Positions 19,516-31,652 of a stretch of 64,000 nucleotides of DNA are shown piece after piece. Within the stretch, counting starts at the first letter, position 1. Each line of letters starts with the position of its first letter. A model generated the notes under the pieces. The model did not search any database and was not told the DNA's origin. It saw only the letters and a list, made by a program, of their open reading frames with translations. Source of the DNA: Cephalotrichum gorgonifer. Its lineage: Eukaryota > Ascomycota > Sordariomycetes > Microascales > Microascaceae. Location of the stretch: assembly GCA_900312665.1 (NCBI GenBank), contig ONZQ02000015.1, positions 62,001 through 126,000 of the forward strand. Direction: 5' to 3'. Made by a program: the position numbers and the translations under genes.

Positions 19516-22500
19516 TCACGACCCAGCAATCCCCAGACCAACCCTTGCCTGCTGCCCATATCCCCCAGACCCCATGCTAGCATTCGTCCCCGTCCGCTCC
19601 CTCATCCTCCTCCCTTCCATCAGGCCCCGCAATCCCCTCTTCTGCAGTCCGATCACCGAGCTTAGCTCCCCGCTCCAGATCTCCCTTGGTTCCGCCCTCT
19701 CCCCAGCCGAGTCTCCCAACTCCGACGAGAACTCCGACCCCGACACGCTTGTCGCAGATAGGTCTTCGCTCGAGGGGCGGCCAGACACGGATGTATTGAT
19801 CCGCAGGGCAGAAGTCCGGGCGGCGAGGTTGTCAGTGCTGGAGCCACCGTTCTGTTGCCCTAGAGCCGCCTCCGAACCGGAGGCCGACTGGTCCGAGTGG
19901 ACAAAGAAGTTGGGGTTGAGTGTGCCGTCTATCCCGCGACCACCGCCTGCGGCCATGGCCGTCGCGTTGAACACGGCGGCAGCGTTCCGGGAGTCGAGGA
20001 GCGCGTGGAGGCGTTCCACCACCGCCTCCAGGAGGCCGTCGATGCGATATGGCCGGGCGACCTGGAGGAGGGAGCAGAGGATCTGCGGCGTACAGAGCGG
20101 AGACGAGGTAGGGGCGAGGGTGGAGGTATATAGGAAGTGGAGGAGCGCCTGGACGGTAAGGTACGTGTGGGGCAAGTAGAGGCATCGCGGCCTGGAGTTG
20201 GGCGGGAGCGTCCGAGGCGTAGGTGCCGTGTTGATGGTCGCCATCGTCACCGGGTCTCCGCCGCCCGCGCCGGGAGAAAACAGGCCACCGGAGATACTCG
20301 ACCCCGCGGTGCTCGGAGGCTTGGCCGACGACGACCCTGCTGACGAGACCAGGGTGCTCGCCATTGACGCCGTGCTACCAATGGTGTTCCTTTCCGACGC
20401 GCCGCCTGGTATGCTCGAGCTCCGCGTGGGATTCCCCATCCCCGACCGCAGCGTCACGGAGTCGCTGCCATCTTGCGTAGCCGTGCCCTCTCGCAGCAGC
20501 TGCACGAAGTACGGACCCCAGCGGCGCGCGAGAATCCTCGAATTGATAGGTATGCGCTCGCCCGTGATGCAGAGGAGGTCCATATCTGCCAGCTCCCGCA
20601 TGCCGAGCGCCTTCTCGCCCAGCTCCTCGGACGCGCGCGAGTGCGCCCGCCCGCCCGCGGTGTAGCCGGCCTTGCGTGCGACGCTGAGCCCGGGCCCGGC
20701 ATAGGGGCTGCTGGCCGAGACGAAGCCTGACATGGGCGAGACCTTCCTCGGGTTATCGTAGAATCCAAAGGCTTCCAGCTCAACCATGCAAACGTTCGAA
20801 AAGTTAATCCGGCGGTGGTTATAGTCGTCGACGAGGCTCCTCTTGCGATTACCGAGGATGACAAAGGTGTTTCTCCTGCTCCACAGCACGCCCCGGTTCC
20901 AACTGCCCTGGCTGAAGACAGAGCCCCCAGCATCGATGCGGGACCACGTAAGAGTACGGAGGTCCAGCGCCCAGAGCGCGTACTCTTGTTTACTGGATGT
21001 CAAGTACGTGCCGCTCACGACGAAGAAGTTGTCGATAACGCCTCCGTTGGGGAACCGTAGACCGGGCGGCGAGTACGCGCTCACCATGGACTTCTCCGTG
21101 AGCGCACCGTCGGGCGACCGGACCTGGAGCTCGAGTTTGACGTCCAGGAAGTTGTAATTGGAGTAGATGAGCATCGATGACCCGGCTTCCCGCGCGCCTC
21201 CCTCTGGTCGCTGCGGGCCATTTGGCTGCCCCTTACCAATCCTGGCGGTGACGGCAGGAGGCACGGGCGCGACCACACTCCGATACGCGCCGCAGCTCTT
21301 GCCGAGTGGTTGGGTCGTAGTCCACTTGAGGCTCCGGAGGTTGAAAACACTGATCTGCTCTATGTAATGATTCGCGGCGTCCTGGCCGCCGACGATGATC
21401 ATCTCGGAGCCGCCAGTACCGTCGATGGACACGCCCAGCCGGCCTTCGTTCGGATTCGAGCTGGATGGGTTGTGGTGGAGTGCGGAGAGGGGCGCCTTGC
21501 TGGAGGAGAAGGCGGCGGACGACGGTGCTATGGTTGCGCAGTGGGCATATCGTCCCTCGGGCGCATCGGGTGTGTTGATGAACACCCATTTCCGCGTCGC
21601 CACATCGTAGATGTAGATGTCCGACATGACGGTCAATTCGGGCTGCTGGTCGCCGGCGGCCGGGGTCGAGGAATTCGCCGACGGCGACATGCCTCCGTAG
21701 CAGACCAACTTGGTGTCTCCCAGCGCGCACATGGAATGGAAGTATCGAGGGGGTGGGATGTCGCCCCCCGTTTCAAGTTTCGTCCAGTGCCGGCGGATGA
21801 GATCCAGCTCGTACAGGTCCGATGTGAGGGGGGCCGGGCGGCTCCTGGATAGTATCCGTCCGCCGAATACGTAGAGCTTATCGCCGACGATCGTCGTTGT
21901 CGCGCCGACGAGGGCGTGGGGTTCGCGGCCGGTGGTACGGTGCACGTTGCACATCAATCCCGAGAGGTGAGAGGACGACGCGGATTGCGGCTGGCTATTA
22001 CCTGATGTCCGAGAATGCTGGTTCACGGAGGGCGATGGCCCCGCTGACATCGGGCCATTGCTCCGCGGCGTCAGACCATCATTCGCATCAGCGGCGGACG
22101 ACGGGTCCTCCTGCTTGGTGGTTGCACCGATTGAGGCAAGGCTCGTCTGGCTGCTCGACAGGTCGTAGGTCTCCTGGCTAGATCCCGCGCCCTGGTACAT
22201 TGGCGTGGGAGAGCCGGTGGAGACACCCGATTCCATGGTGGTCGTTCGAGTACGATTGGCGGCGTCGCGTTGGCGGTCGGTTTCGGTTTCGGGTTCCAAT
22301 TCGTCGTCAATTATCGTGTCGAGGCTCAACCCCGTCGTGGTTGGGGGAAGGGAAGTAGGTGGATACAGGAGAGTCTGCTTTGGGGTCGATACAAGTTCGT
22401 CTGGCGGCGGAGACTCGGCGGGAGGGGGATGCGGGAGAGGTTTAGCGAGGCTGTCCTGTAAACTCAGGCTACGGGCATGCTGCTTCTGTGATGCGGGGCG

Positions 22501-22800
22501 GTCCCTGGACTCTGGCAGGGGAGCAGAATGAAGGGCGGTAGGAGGGCCCGCGAAAGAGGCCAGAGGGGTGGAGAGAAAAGATGTCTTGCCTGAGAGGGTC
22601 GGTGTTCGCAGCGATTTCACCGAGTCTTCTCTGGTAGGAGCCAGTTTCTTGATACCTCGATAGACGCCAGAAAGGAGGTCGGAGGGTGACTTGGCGGCGG
22701 CGGGGGGGCGATTATCCGTCTCGGAATCGGAGAAATATGAGGCGCCGGAATCGAGGTCTGTGGCTGAAGCCCCCGATGGCTGGTTTTGGTTAGTCGACAT
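19516..22800 (-). CDS. Kelch-repeat and BTB-domain protein, Ral2-like
   Basis: A single exon for 1,094 residues. The ATG at 22800 starts M-S-T-N-Q-N-Q; the frame opens 23 codons further upstream, but that part looks like leader. The N-terminal ~300 residues are Ser/Thr/Pro-rich and disordered. Next come Kelch repeats forming a beta-propeller: visible blades include V-G-D-K-L-Y-V-F-G-G-R, P-P-P-R-Y-F-H-S-M, G-R-Y-A-H-C-A and M-I-I-V-G-G-Q. A BTB domain follows, starting D-M-D-L-L-C-I-T-G-E-R-I-P-I-N-S-R-I-L. It is interrupted by ~95 low-complexity residues before resuming at Y-L-P-H-T-Y-L-T-V-Q-A-L-L-H-F-L-Y-T. This architecture matches the S. pombe Ral2 type linked to Ras signalling. Function in Ras activation is inference from that resemblance. 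Confidence 0.82.
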   Translation of the reverse strand: MSTNQNQPSGASATDLDSGASYFSDSETDNRPPAAAKSPSDLLSGVYRGIKKLAPTREDSVKSLRTPTLSGKTSFLSTPLASFAGPPTALHSAPLPESRDRPASQKQHARSLSLQDSLAKPLPHPPPAESPPPDELVSTPKQTLLYPPTSLPPTTTGLSLDTIIDDELEPETETDRQRDAANRTRTTTMESGVSTGSPTPMYQGAGSSQETYDLSSSQTSLASIGATTKQEDPSSAADANDGLTPRSNGPMSAGPSPSVNQHSRTSGNSQPQSASSSHLSGLMCNVHRTTGREPHALVGATTTIVGDKLYVFGGRILSRSRPAPLTSDLYELDLIRRHWTKLETGGDIPPPRYFHSMCALGDTKLVCYGGMSPSANSSTPAAGDQQPELTVMSDIYIYDVATRKWVFINTPDAPEGRYAHCATIAPSSAAFSSSKAPLSALHHNPSSSNPNEGRLGVSIDGTGGSEMIIVGGQDAANHYIEQISVFNLRSLKWTTTQPLGKSCGAYRSVVAPVPPAVTARIGKGQPNGPQRPEGGAREAGSSMLIYSNYNFLDVKLELQVRSPDGALTEKSMVSAYSPPGLRFPNGGVIDNFFVVSGTYLTSSKQEYALWALDLRTLTWSRIDAGGSVFSQGSWNRGVLWSRRNTFVILGNRKRSLVDDYNHRRINFSNVCMVELEAFGFYDNPRKVSPMSGFVSASSPYAGPGLSVARKAGYTAGGRAHSRASEELGEKALGMRELADMDLLCITGERIPINSRILARRWGPYFVQLLREGTATQDGSDSVTLRSGMGNPTRSSSIPGGASERNTIGSTASMASTLVSSAGSSSAKPPSTAGSSISGGLFSPGAGGGDPVTMATINTAPTPRTLPPNSRPRCLYLPHTYLTVQALLHFLYTSTLAPTSSPLCTPQILCSLLQVARPYRIDGLLEAVVERLHALLDSRNAAAVFNATAMAAGGGRGIDGTLNPNFFVHSDQSASGSEAALGQQNGGSSTDNLAARTSALRINTSVSGRPSSEDLSATSVSGSEFSSELGDSAGERAEPREIWSGELSSVIGLQKRGLRGLMEGRRMRERTGTNASMGSGGYGQQARVGLGIAGS

Positions 22801-25800
22801 TGTGAGCCGTCTGTCGGATTGATCCGCGACCAAAGCTGCCCTTCTAAGGCTGTTGCACACGAAGCACACGAACTAACGCAAAGAAAAAGCGTAACCTCAT
22901 CGAAGCTCTAAAATCGGAATCAGAATCAGAATCGATATTTAATGTACTCGTTTGCCTGTCGTCTTTGTTGAAGGGCCAGAACACGTAGTCGGGCCGTTGC
23001 CACCCACTGGGAGGGCCGCCCTTTGACGCTTTGCCTTGGCCCCGAGGAACGAGCGAGTCTGCCGTGTGTCGACGGCGATTCTTCTCGCCGAGCCGACACG
23101 CCACAGCCACAAGTGAAGGATCGATACGGAGAACTGGCGAGAGCAGATCAAGACAGCAGGTGACCCCTGGGAGGTTGAGACAAGTGCCGCTGAGGCTTAG
23201 AGGCAAGATGGATGTGAAATCGTGGCGGGTGTAAGGTTGGCGTGGCGAGGTTGGGGAAAGTAAGAGGAAAGGAGAAGATCAAGAAATGTGAGGTAGGAAA
23301 GGCAGCGTAGATGATTCTGAAGGGCTCGAATACAAGCAGGTCGAGTACGAGTACTTCGAGGAGACGGGAGACGGCCAAGACTACTGCGCGTAGAAGGGGC
23401 AGCTAGCGCGTCCAGTGGGCTGCGTTTATAATACGGGTAGAGACGGACGGAACATATGCGCGAGTGTTTCAAGGCGAGAGAAAGGACCGGTCCGGTGGCA
23501 GGCCCGCAGGCTGGGACGGCGCAGGTGGAGGGGATCGAAGGGGATCGAGGAGAGTACGAGGCAAAGGGAACAAACAAAGCGAGGACGATGCAAACTTGGC
23601 TTTCGAGGTCAGCCGGCACGGGGGCAGGGAGGACCGAAGAAGGAATGCACAGCTCCTAGACTAGGGACCCAGGCTGTTAGACCGGGGCAGGCCTCGACCC
23701 TAGTGGAGAGCGAGCACGAGAGCGTTTGGAGGGTGGAGCTGAGGGTTCCAATGGGAGTTGAGGGAGCGGAGGAATGAAGATATTCATGACGGCTTGGAGG
23801 CCACAAATACAAGTACAAGTGCAAGAGACTTACCAATGGGTAGGCATACCTCTGCTAAAGGTAATTCCTGTCCCTGCCTATACAAGTACTTCGTCAGTTA
23901 ACGGAGAAGATACGACGGACGGGGGGGGAGATATTACTACCACCCGTGTATTACGGAGTACTTGTATGAATAGTTTGTCCGAGCTACTTCGTAAGTGGCG
24001 TGGCTGCCAGAGCGAGTGAGTTGCGTCGCCTGTTCCCAACCTGCTCACAAGCAAAGTATTTTGTAAGTAATACTCTTCTCATACACGTAATTTCCGAGCG
24101 AGTGGCCGTTTATTGAGCGTTGACCCGTGTTTGAGAGTGCATTTGCCTTTACACTAAACCGGATCAGTCTAGTGTCGCCCATAGAACAATGTGAACGCGA
24201 CGGGATGGAAGGAGAAGAACGAAGACTAGAGCCACGCCATTCCTTCTTGTTCTGCCCCGGTCTTAATATTAGTCGTGGAGCAAACGACCTTGGTTTCTGG
24301 AAGCAGCGAGCCGTCGGGCAGGGCTGTCTGGACCTCAGGGGCGGCTGAGGACGGGAACTTGGTAATAGTACATGGTATTGGCATACGCGCAGGCTACCCG
24401 GCAGGGTAGAGTTACAAGGTACGTATACGTGGACATGTACAGATATGGCAGGATCCGCGGATATACTCGTCGGGATCCATCTTCAGAAGGAAAGAACTTC
24501 CAGCGCCGCACGGACCTACCCGTGCAGCCGCACTGGGATGGAAAGGGGCACCAAGGACTACAGAGACTGGCCAGGCATCAATCGGCCTGCTCGGACCATC
24601 AGACGATTGGCGGTATCTGGAAGAGGGGGTTGGTCCAAGCGGACCGGAGTTTGGGGGAAAACCTGGTGCCTTACTTGTTGTACTCGCAGAAAGTATTCAA
24701 GAGAAGGACTGCGCTCGCTTTCCCCGGCCGGCTGAAAGCTGCTACAACAAGCAGGTTAGATGATCATCTGGGACCTCCAGACCAAAGTGCCCGCCGGGGT
24801 TGGGGCTAACATGGCACTACCTATACAAGTATGGATCGCGAAGAAGCACTTGGCAATGTGAGGATAGATCTTGTACGTAAGAAAGTACGGAGTAGTAACT
24901 GAAGTATTACTTGTCAAGTGACTCGGTCAAAAAAGCAAATTGCGATCAGCTCCACAGCTCCATGGATGATGAAGCATGAAGTCATGGAATCTCGGTGCTT
25001 CGGTTTCTCGGATTACAAGTATGTCCTCTTCCATCCCATATGCCCGCGGGCTTTTCAGGAGAGACAGCGGCGATGTTCCCTTCCCCCTCCCCCTACCTAC
25101 CCCGTAAGTACGCAGCTGGGAGGGGAGGACTAAGACTGAGGCGGAGGCGAAGGCGGAGGCGGAGGGAGGAAGGAAGGTCCTAGCTCGTGACCGCAAGGCG
25201 ACTATGAGATTAATATGAAGTGACCGGATATCACTTTGCAGACACGGGATGACAGGGCACCGGCTGCCCTGCCTAATTGGTGACATCGATGTCAATATCA
25301 GAGGGAGATAATGCCAGATTCGTACGCTACTACTCCCCACCGTTGGACCCCAAACGGCCTGAGGTGACACTCGACGGAGATGGCACACCCGTCTCGAGCG
25401 GTCCAGGGTTGCCTAGGGAGTTTCACCTGTCCAACAAATCCGCTATCCCGGTTGTGTCTATTCCACCCCTGAGGGTCTTGAAGGGAAGCTCCAAACTTTC
25501 CCGACCGGGTAATCCCTGCTCGCGCACGCTACAACCTCGTGGCGTCGCATGTATCGGACGGACAAGACAGGAACCCAAGCTTGCTTACGACTACGTTTTC
25601 GTTTGGCACAGGGTCACTTTCGACGTGCAAGTATTAATACAAGTACATCTGTGCACGCCCGATTCACTTGTGCTATTCGTAAAGTGCCGTACTGCATCAC
25701 ACAGGCGCTGAGCTCGGATCCTCTCCGCCCGGGAACGCGGTCGGCTGCTGTACAACTGCCGGCCATCCCAGCATAGAGAAGGTGCACAGGCCGCTCCGCA

Positions 25801-26132
25801 TGCCCCATAGATATATTGCGAGGTAACGAGCCGCTCTGTGTTCGGGCACTCGTGCATCTTGATGGGACCCGATTCTCATCCTTTCGATTCAATTGAAGCA
25901 TTCAAACTACATGTACTCCGTTATGTGTGTTCCCGCACGGAGTAATTGTAGTTGATATCCCCTCCCTCTCCGGAGAGAGAGGTAGGAAAAGCAATGGCGT
26001 TCATGCAATTCATGACGTTTCGTTTCATTCTTCGATCTAGGTCTACACTAGACCACTGATATCAATCCTGAATCCCAGCCCCCACCACATCCTACATTAG
26101 ATCCTCCACTTCCACACCGCACACACCACCGC
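22801..26132. other. long intergenic region (3.3 kb) between Kelch/BTB and peroxiredoxin genes
   Basis: No gene can be supported. The longest plus-strand frames (24372-24809 and 25277-25711) have no recognisable motif, and overlapping frames are equally open. The region is rich in short motifs of TACAAGTA and TACGGAGTA type (for example 23809-23817, 23952-23966, 24886-24894, 25638-25646). The part next to 22800 should hold the Kelch/BTB promoter, and the part next to 26132 the 3' end of the peroxiredoxin transcript. Confidence 0.45.
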
Positions 26133-27121
26133 TTACTGGGTGACCTTGTCCTTGGGGAGGGGGGTGAACCGGAGGTAGGGCTTGACGATACGGAAGTCGG
26201 GGAAGAGCTCCTTGGCCTGCTCGTTGCTGACGGCGGGGTGGACGATGACATCATCACCGGGGACCCAGTTGATGGGGGTGGTGATCTTGTACTTGTCACC
26301 GGTCTGGAGGGAGTCGACGATGCGGAGGACCTCAGCGGCGTTGCGGCCGGTGGAGGCGGGGTAGGAGAGGATGGTGCGGATGGTCTTCTTGGGGTCGATG
26401 ATGAAGACGGAGCGGATGGTGAACGCGATTCCCTTGGAGTCGACGTTGGTGGTGTCCTGGTAGTCAAGCCTGGTTGGTGTGTTTCGTATCAGCAAGTCTG
26501 AATTTCCAAGGTACCCGGATGGTTTCTGGTGGTCGAGTGTGTCTCCTCGCCAGACAGTGAAAAAAGGGGGGGGGGTATTGGGGTATTAGGACAGGTTTTG
26601 GCTTACATGTCGTAGAGGTACGCAACCTTCCTCTCCTTATCGGCGATGATGGGGAAGGCGACGTTGCCGCCGGTGACCTCGGCGATGTCCTTGATCCAGC
26701 CGTTGTGGCTGTCAACGGTGTTGGCCGACAGGCCAATCATCTTGACGCCACGCTTGGAGAACTCGGGCTCGAGCTTGGCGAAGGCGCCGAGCTCGGTGGT
26801 GCAGACGGGGGTGTAGTCCTCGGGGTGGGAGAAGAAGACAACCCAGTTGTCGCCGACGAACTCATGGAAGTCGATGGGGCCGGCCGAGGTATCGGCCTTG
26901 AAGTTGGGGGCCACGGTGCCGAGGCGGAGGCTACGGGGGGCAGAGTGTTAGCAGGGGGGTCGCTTTGAGCTGGTGGAGGTTTGAGGGCGGATATGAGGGG
27001 GGAGGGAAATGCGCCGGCGCAGATCTAGGTAGCCGGGGGGGGGGGTTGCGAGCAGGCGCGGGATCGGGGCTGTGTGATCACGGCGGCGGGGAACTTACGG
27101 AGCAGCGCGTTCTTCAGCCAT
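26133..27121 (-). CDS. PRX1: 1-Cys peroxiredoxin (Prx6/Prx1 class)
   Basis: Three exons: 27099-27121, 26607-26930 and 26133-26469, 227 residues. The first coding exon is 23 nt. The two introns are long for the window (168 and 137 nt). The protein reduces hydrogen peroxide and lipid hydroperoxides through one peroxidatic cysteine. The active site is P-V-C-T-T-E with Cys51, the only cysteine in the protein, so it must be resolved by an external thiol such as glutathione or thioredoxin. The C-terminal domain typical of Prx6 is present (N-W-V-P-G-D-D-V-I-V-H-P, then Y-L-R-F-T-P). The chosen start gives M-A-E-E-R-A-A-P with no targeting peptide, which suggests the cytosol. The frame is open for about 180 codons upstream, so a longer mitochondrial form is possible but is not supported by a clear presequence. 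Confidence 0.93.
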
Positions 27122-29411
27122 TGTGTTTGATTTTTGGGGGAGGTACTCGGGTATTCGAGAGGTAGAAGCAAGGAAGAAAAATATAGAGAGATGCGACGAG
27201 GAAGTGGAAAGAAAAGTCAGAAGGGGAGAAGGGAGAAGGGAGAAATGGGAAGCGGGGGAGGGGTTAACATTAATATATGTACGAGTACCTCTCCCCTCCC
27301 GGTCTTCCACGTCCCCTCCCAGGCTTCCCCCCTTGCCCCTCCCCCTCCACAAGCTAAGATCACAAATGCCACGACGCGAATTGCACCACGCAACGTTATT
27401 AATAAGATCCGCAGGCTTGGTATGCCTTGTCTCCAAGTACCTACGAGTATACCTCCGAGTACAAGAGGATAGCCTACCTCTTGCAGTACATCCCATTCCT
27501 ATTTGGGATATAAAACCACCAAGCTCAGGGGCGTGGTGGTGGGGGGAAGCTACTGGTACACGGGTACGGCTGTGAGGGTGTGGTGGGCACAAGTGGAGTT
27601 TCGATGTGACAAGCGCGAGACAGAGGGAGGGGATTGTAGCATTCGTGTGAGTGAGTGGCGATAGCAACGGGAGAAAGGGCCTCTAGAGTACCTTGTGATT
27701 GATACCGGGAGCTGACAGGGGAATATGGATTTCTGATTCCGGGTGGTGGTGGCTGTTAGTGATGCTCCCTCCCCACGCATGAACGACGAGTATTACTTTT
27801 TGGAACTCCGATCGCGCGGCGCGAAGCTGACGAAGGAGGGGTAGGTACCGGGGGAGGGGCAGACTTTGATGTACCATAAGGTGTCTCCTAGGGAACCGCT
27901 GCGGCCAGGAAGCCATTGGAGGTACCTGTGCGGCCTGGAGCTGTCAGTTCGCCCAGCCTCAAGGAGGGGCAGGTGCCCAATGGATTATCCTGATAGGCGG
28001 TGCCGGCGGTGGGGGGGGCGGCTCTTTCCCAAGAAATAAAATCACGCCACAGGAGATGTGCGCGTGGTTGTGGACGGGAGGATGTCAAGATTTTGTCTCA
28101 GAAAATCGGAGCTAATTCCAGAGCTATAAACGTGTCACTCAAGCTTTAGAGAGCTAGGGAGAGAAGAAGAAAAACTTAATTTCCATGTGAGATATCTTCC
28201 CATTTCATGAAACCTCCCTAATGACCCCCGAGGTCTCTTCCCAATTAACTGTCGCAGTCAGTCCTCTCGTCTCCCCGATGCGATATCGAAAAACGGCGAT
28301 GCGAAGTAGTACTCGTAGGTACGCATGCGCCCAGAAAAATCGACGCCACGAACAAATTGCGTGCTGCGCAAGCCCTCTGATTGGCCCTGTCACCTACCCT
28401 CCGCTCATGATGTCATTCCTAGCTCGCCTTTGCACACGCCGAAGCCGCACGGCTCTCAGCGCTCCCTTCCCCATCCGGCCAGATATATTTGTTTTAGTGT
28501 GGGGGTGGGCTTGTGTGGTGGGGTATGCGGCGTTTCTGCATCTGTGAATAGTAATCACCCGTGATGCTTGGTTTTTTTTTTCGTCTCATTCTTCCGCCCA
28601 TCGCATCCCATATGCCATTACGTTCCACTGTCCCTCTCCAGGTTCCCCTCCCGTCCGGTAGTAGATGGTACGAAATCCTTATTACTTGGTCCCTGTTTCT
28701 CGTGTTGTGTTGTTAGTTCGGGAAGATATGAGAACATGGCTTCGGTCTCGTCTCTCAGGTAATCAGGAGACCAAAGGCATCAGACGCCACGGAATCTCTC
28801 CCTCGCTCCCGCAGACCACTAAAATCCTCGCGAGATGCAGGTGTACTAGAAAGTATTTCGGGCCACATGTGCAGATACATACAAGTAGCCACCCTCCATG
28901 CAAATCATCGTCCGCCAGGCACCTCCGGACTCAGGGGTAAGCTTTGAAAACTAGTGTGGCTCCTTCCCTAGATTGTTGTGCAGGTCCCTACTCGCCAACC
29001 GCTCTCCACCTAACATCACCTCTCCGTCGTATCGCACCTCACGATATCATCCTTGATGTGTGTTTGAGGAGACTTTAATGTCGGGATCTATCAAGAGAGC
29101 ATCTCCCCATCCCCAGGTGGTCACTAACACGGGCAAGGCCAACTCTTCGCCTTCGTTTATCCAAGTCTTCGATGAGTAAACACACTGGAACCTCAAAAGA
29201 GGCTCAGAGAGCCCACCAGCTGTACTTCTCGCCAATTCAAGACAAAAAATAGCATTCTCGTCATTGTTGACCAAGAAAATCATTCTCGACAGGCAAATAT
29301 TAACATAGTACTCTCCTCCCCCTCCTTTCCCCTCCCTTCGCCTCAACCTCCTCCTCCCCAACTCTCCCCATCTCTGTACTCAACGGCGTACGTACCCTCC
29401 ATTCGACACCC
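27122..29411. other. intergenic region upstream of peroxiredoxin and downstream of the sugar transporter
   Basis: 2.3 kb without a supportable gene. The first 250 bases are the presumed peroxiredoxin leader and promoter (A/G-rich as read on the plus strand). The last part, with C/T-rich sequence, is the 3' region of the transporter. Open frames are short and have no motif. Confidence 0.45.
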
Positions 29412-31652
29412 TTAGACGACGTCCTTCTTCTCGTCCGAGCCGCTCCCACCCACAGCAGCGCTATGTAGCATGGCCGTCAGCCCAATCTCAGCGTTAATCT
29501 CCTCCATCCTCTCAAAGTCCGCCTGCGCCGCGCCCTCCGACCCGAAGATGATGTCCATCTCCTCGAGCGTCAGCCTCTTCGTCTCCGGCACTACGAACCA
29601 GATGAACCCCGCTCCGAGCACCGTCAGCACGCCAAAGAGGATGTACGTCCCGTACGTGATCTTCTGCAGCATGTCTGGCGTCACCTGCCCCACGATGAAG
29701 TTGTTCATCCAGTTGGACGACGCCCCGAGGGACACGCCGTACGGCCGGGAGCTGAGGGGCCAGATCTCGGCGACGACGATCCACGCAGCGGGACCCCAGG
29801 AGTAGCCGAAGTGGATGACGAAGAGCCAGACCATGGAGACGGCGGCCCAACCCGAGGCCTTCTGATGATCCCACTTGTCTGAGTTCCGTGCAAAAATGAC
29901 GGCGATGATGAAGTGGCATAAGCTAAATAGTGGATTGAAGGCGTAAGCATAACCGGGCTACGCCTCCAGACGGGTAAGGGGTATGTGGAGATCACTTACG
30001 CCATGCCGATGGCACCAATTACCAGGATCGGCTTTCGTCCCACTCGATCCTGTGCCGTTCAGTCCGGGTTAGCCATCACTACCTTTAACTGGGTATTTAA
30101 TCACTAGGGTACAATTCCAACTTACAATCCAAAGGACGGCGGGGATGGTAAAGATGAACATCACCACGCCCACCACACCGGTCGCGAGAAGGGAAGTCGT
30201 CGTCGCGGTGAGCCCAAGCTGATTGAAGATGGTAGGAGCATAATAGAGAACCCTGTTTGCCAGAGAAAAAAAACAGCGTCAGCAAACGACGGGATGGAAG
30301 CAAAAAAAAAGGGGGATGCAGGGATGAAGACGAACGCGTTGATTCCCGTCCACTGCTGGAAGAACATAGTCACAGAGGCGACAATGACGCGCTTGAACAT
30401 AGCCTTCGTTTGGAAGAGCGAGTGGATCGCGACAAACTGCAGCTTGAACAGGTTCCAGGCCGTCTCCTCCCGCAGGTGCGGGAACTTCTCGGCCACGCTC
30501 CTCTTCTCGAACAGCGACTGCGCCTTGATCTCGAGGAACTCGAGCTCCACGAGCTCGTGGTCGATGGGCAGGTCCCGGAGGCTGGCGAGGATCTCGCGCG
30601 CCTCGTCCTCGCGGTGGTGGTGGACGAGCCAGCGGGGAGAGAAGGGCATGAACACCATGCCGCCGAGGAGGACAAGGCAGGGCACGATCTGGATGCAGAT
30701 CGGCACGAGCCAGGCCGCGTCGCTCTGTTCGCCGCGCTCGGTTCCGCCGATGAAGTTGGTTCCGTAGCCGATCCAGAAGGAGATCATGATACCGAAGGTG
30801 ATGGCGAGTTGCTGCGTGGCGACGAGGGCGCCTCGGACCTCAGGGGGTGCGACCTCGGAGTTGTAGATGGGCACAATCATGGCCAGGGAACCGACACCCA
30901 TACCTGGGAGGGTATATAAGTATGGGGTCGGTATCCGGGAGGGGGAAGGGCCCTCGACGTACCAGTAACAAATCTGCCTCCGAGAATAGCACTAGGCCCG
31001 GCCTGGACCGCAGTCTATTTTATTCCGTTAGGGCACATCTCCCTCGACAGCTACCAGGAATTGGAGGGCGGGCTGTGAATCGGGTGTGACTTACAGCTTG
31101 GACGACGACTCCAAGGAGGAAGACGAGGCAGGCAACGATGATGCCGTATTTACGGGACAAGGTTTCGGCGAGGAAACCAGAGAGAAGGGTGCCGAGCCAG
31201 GCGCCGAGTTCGAGAATGGCAGTGAGCCATCCCTTCTTGGTCATGCTGGCGGTCTCATCGAACGGGTCATACTCTCCCATGTCTGTCCACCCAAACGTTA
31301 GCTAACACTTGTTCTCCAGCTCCAGAACCTATCATCCCAAGATGCCAAAAGAAATCATCGCGGAATCCCGGGGTCACCTCGCTACTTTGAGCCTTTACTA
31401 TAGAGCGGCGCTCGCCCAAGTCCGCATCGGAGGTTTCTACTCACGCTCCTTGAAGGCTGGCATGGCCAGGACACTCCCGAACATCCCCTGGTTGTATCCG
31501 TACAAGACTCCTCCGATACACGCGAAGGCAGCTATCCGGAAGACCTTGAAGTTCTTCCACAGGGCGCGCGCGCCGCTGGCTCCCATGAGCTTCTCGCGGC
31601 GCTGAAGCGCAGCGTCGTAGAACGTGCCATGGTCGGCTCCGGCGCCACCCAT
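29412..31652 (-). CDS. MFS sugar transporter (sugar porter family)
   Basis: Seven exons: 31445-31652, 31095-31282, 30963-31014, 30336-30903, 30126-30252, 30000-30049 and 29412-29922, 567 residues, all junctions in phase. It is a twelve-helix proton-coupled plasma-membrane sugar porter. Landmarks are G-G-V-L-Y-G-Y-N-Q-G-M-F in helix 1, G-R-F-V-T-G-M-G-V-G (spanning exons 3-4), E-V-A-P-P-E-V-R-G-A-L, the loop motif P-F-S-P-R-W-L, Q-Q-W-T-G-I-N-A-V-L-Y-Y-A-P (spanning the intron with the unusual GTTCGT donor), D-R-V-G-R-K-P, and the C-terminal F-V-V-P-E-T-K-R-L-T-L-E-E-M-D. Exons 3 and 6 are only 52 and 50 nt. The Q-Q-x-T-G-x-N motif points to a hexose or related monosaccharide or disaccharide. 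The exact substrate is not inferable. Confidence 0.92.

Noticed and set aside
24372..24809. A 145-codon plus-strand frame in the 3.3 kb intergenic region
   Set aside because: No motif, no intron signals, and a second frame over the same DNA is equally open.
25277..25711. A 144-codon plus-strand frame
   Set aside because: It has no ATG at its start, no recognisable domain and intergenic-like composition.
27122..27667. Upstream in-frame extension of the peroxiredoxin
   Set aside because: It is open for about 180 codons, but its composition is that of leader DNA and it lacks a convincing mitochondrial presequence next to the core. The ATG at 27121 gives the usual family length.
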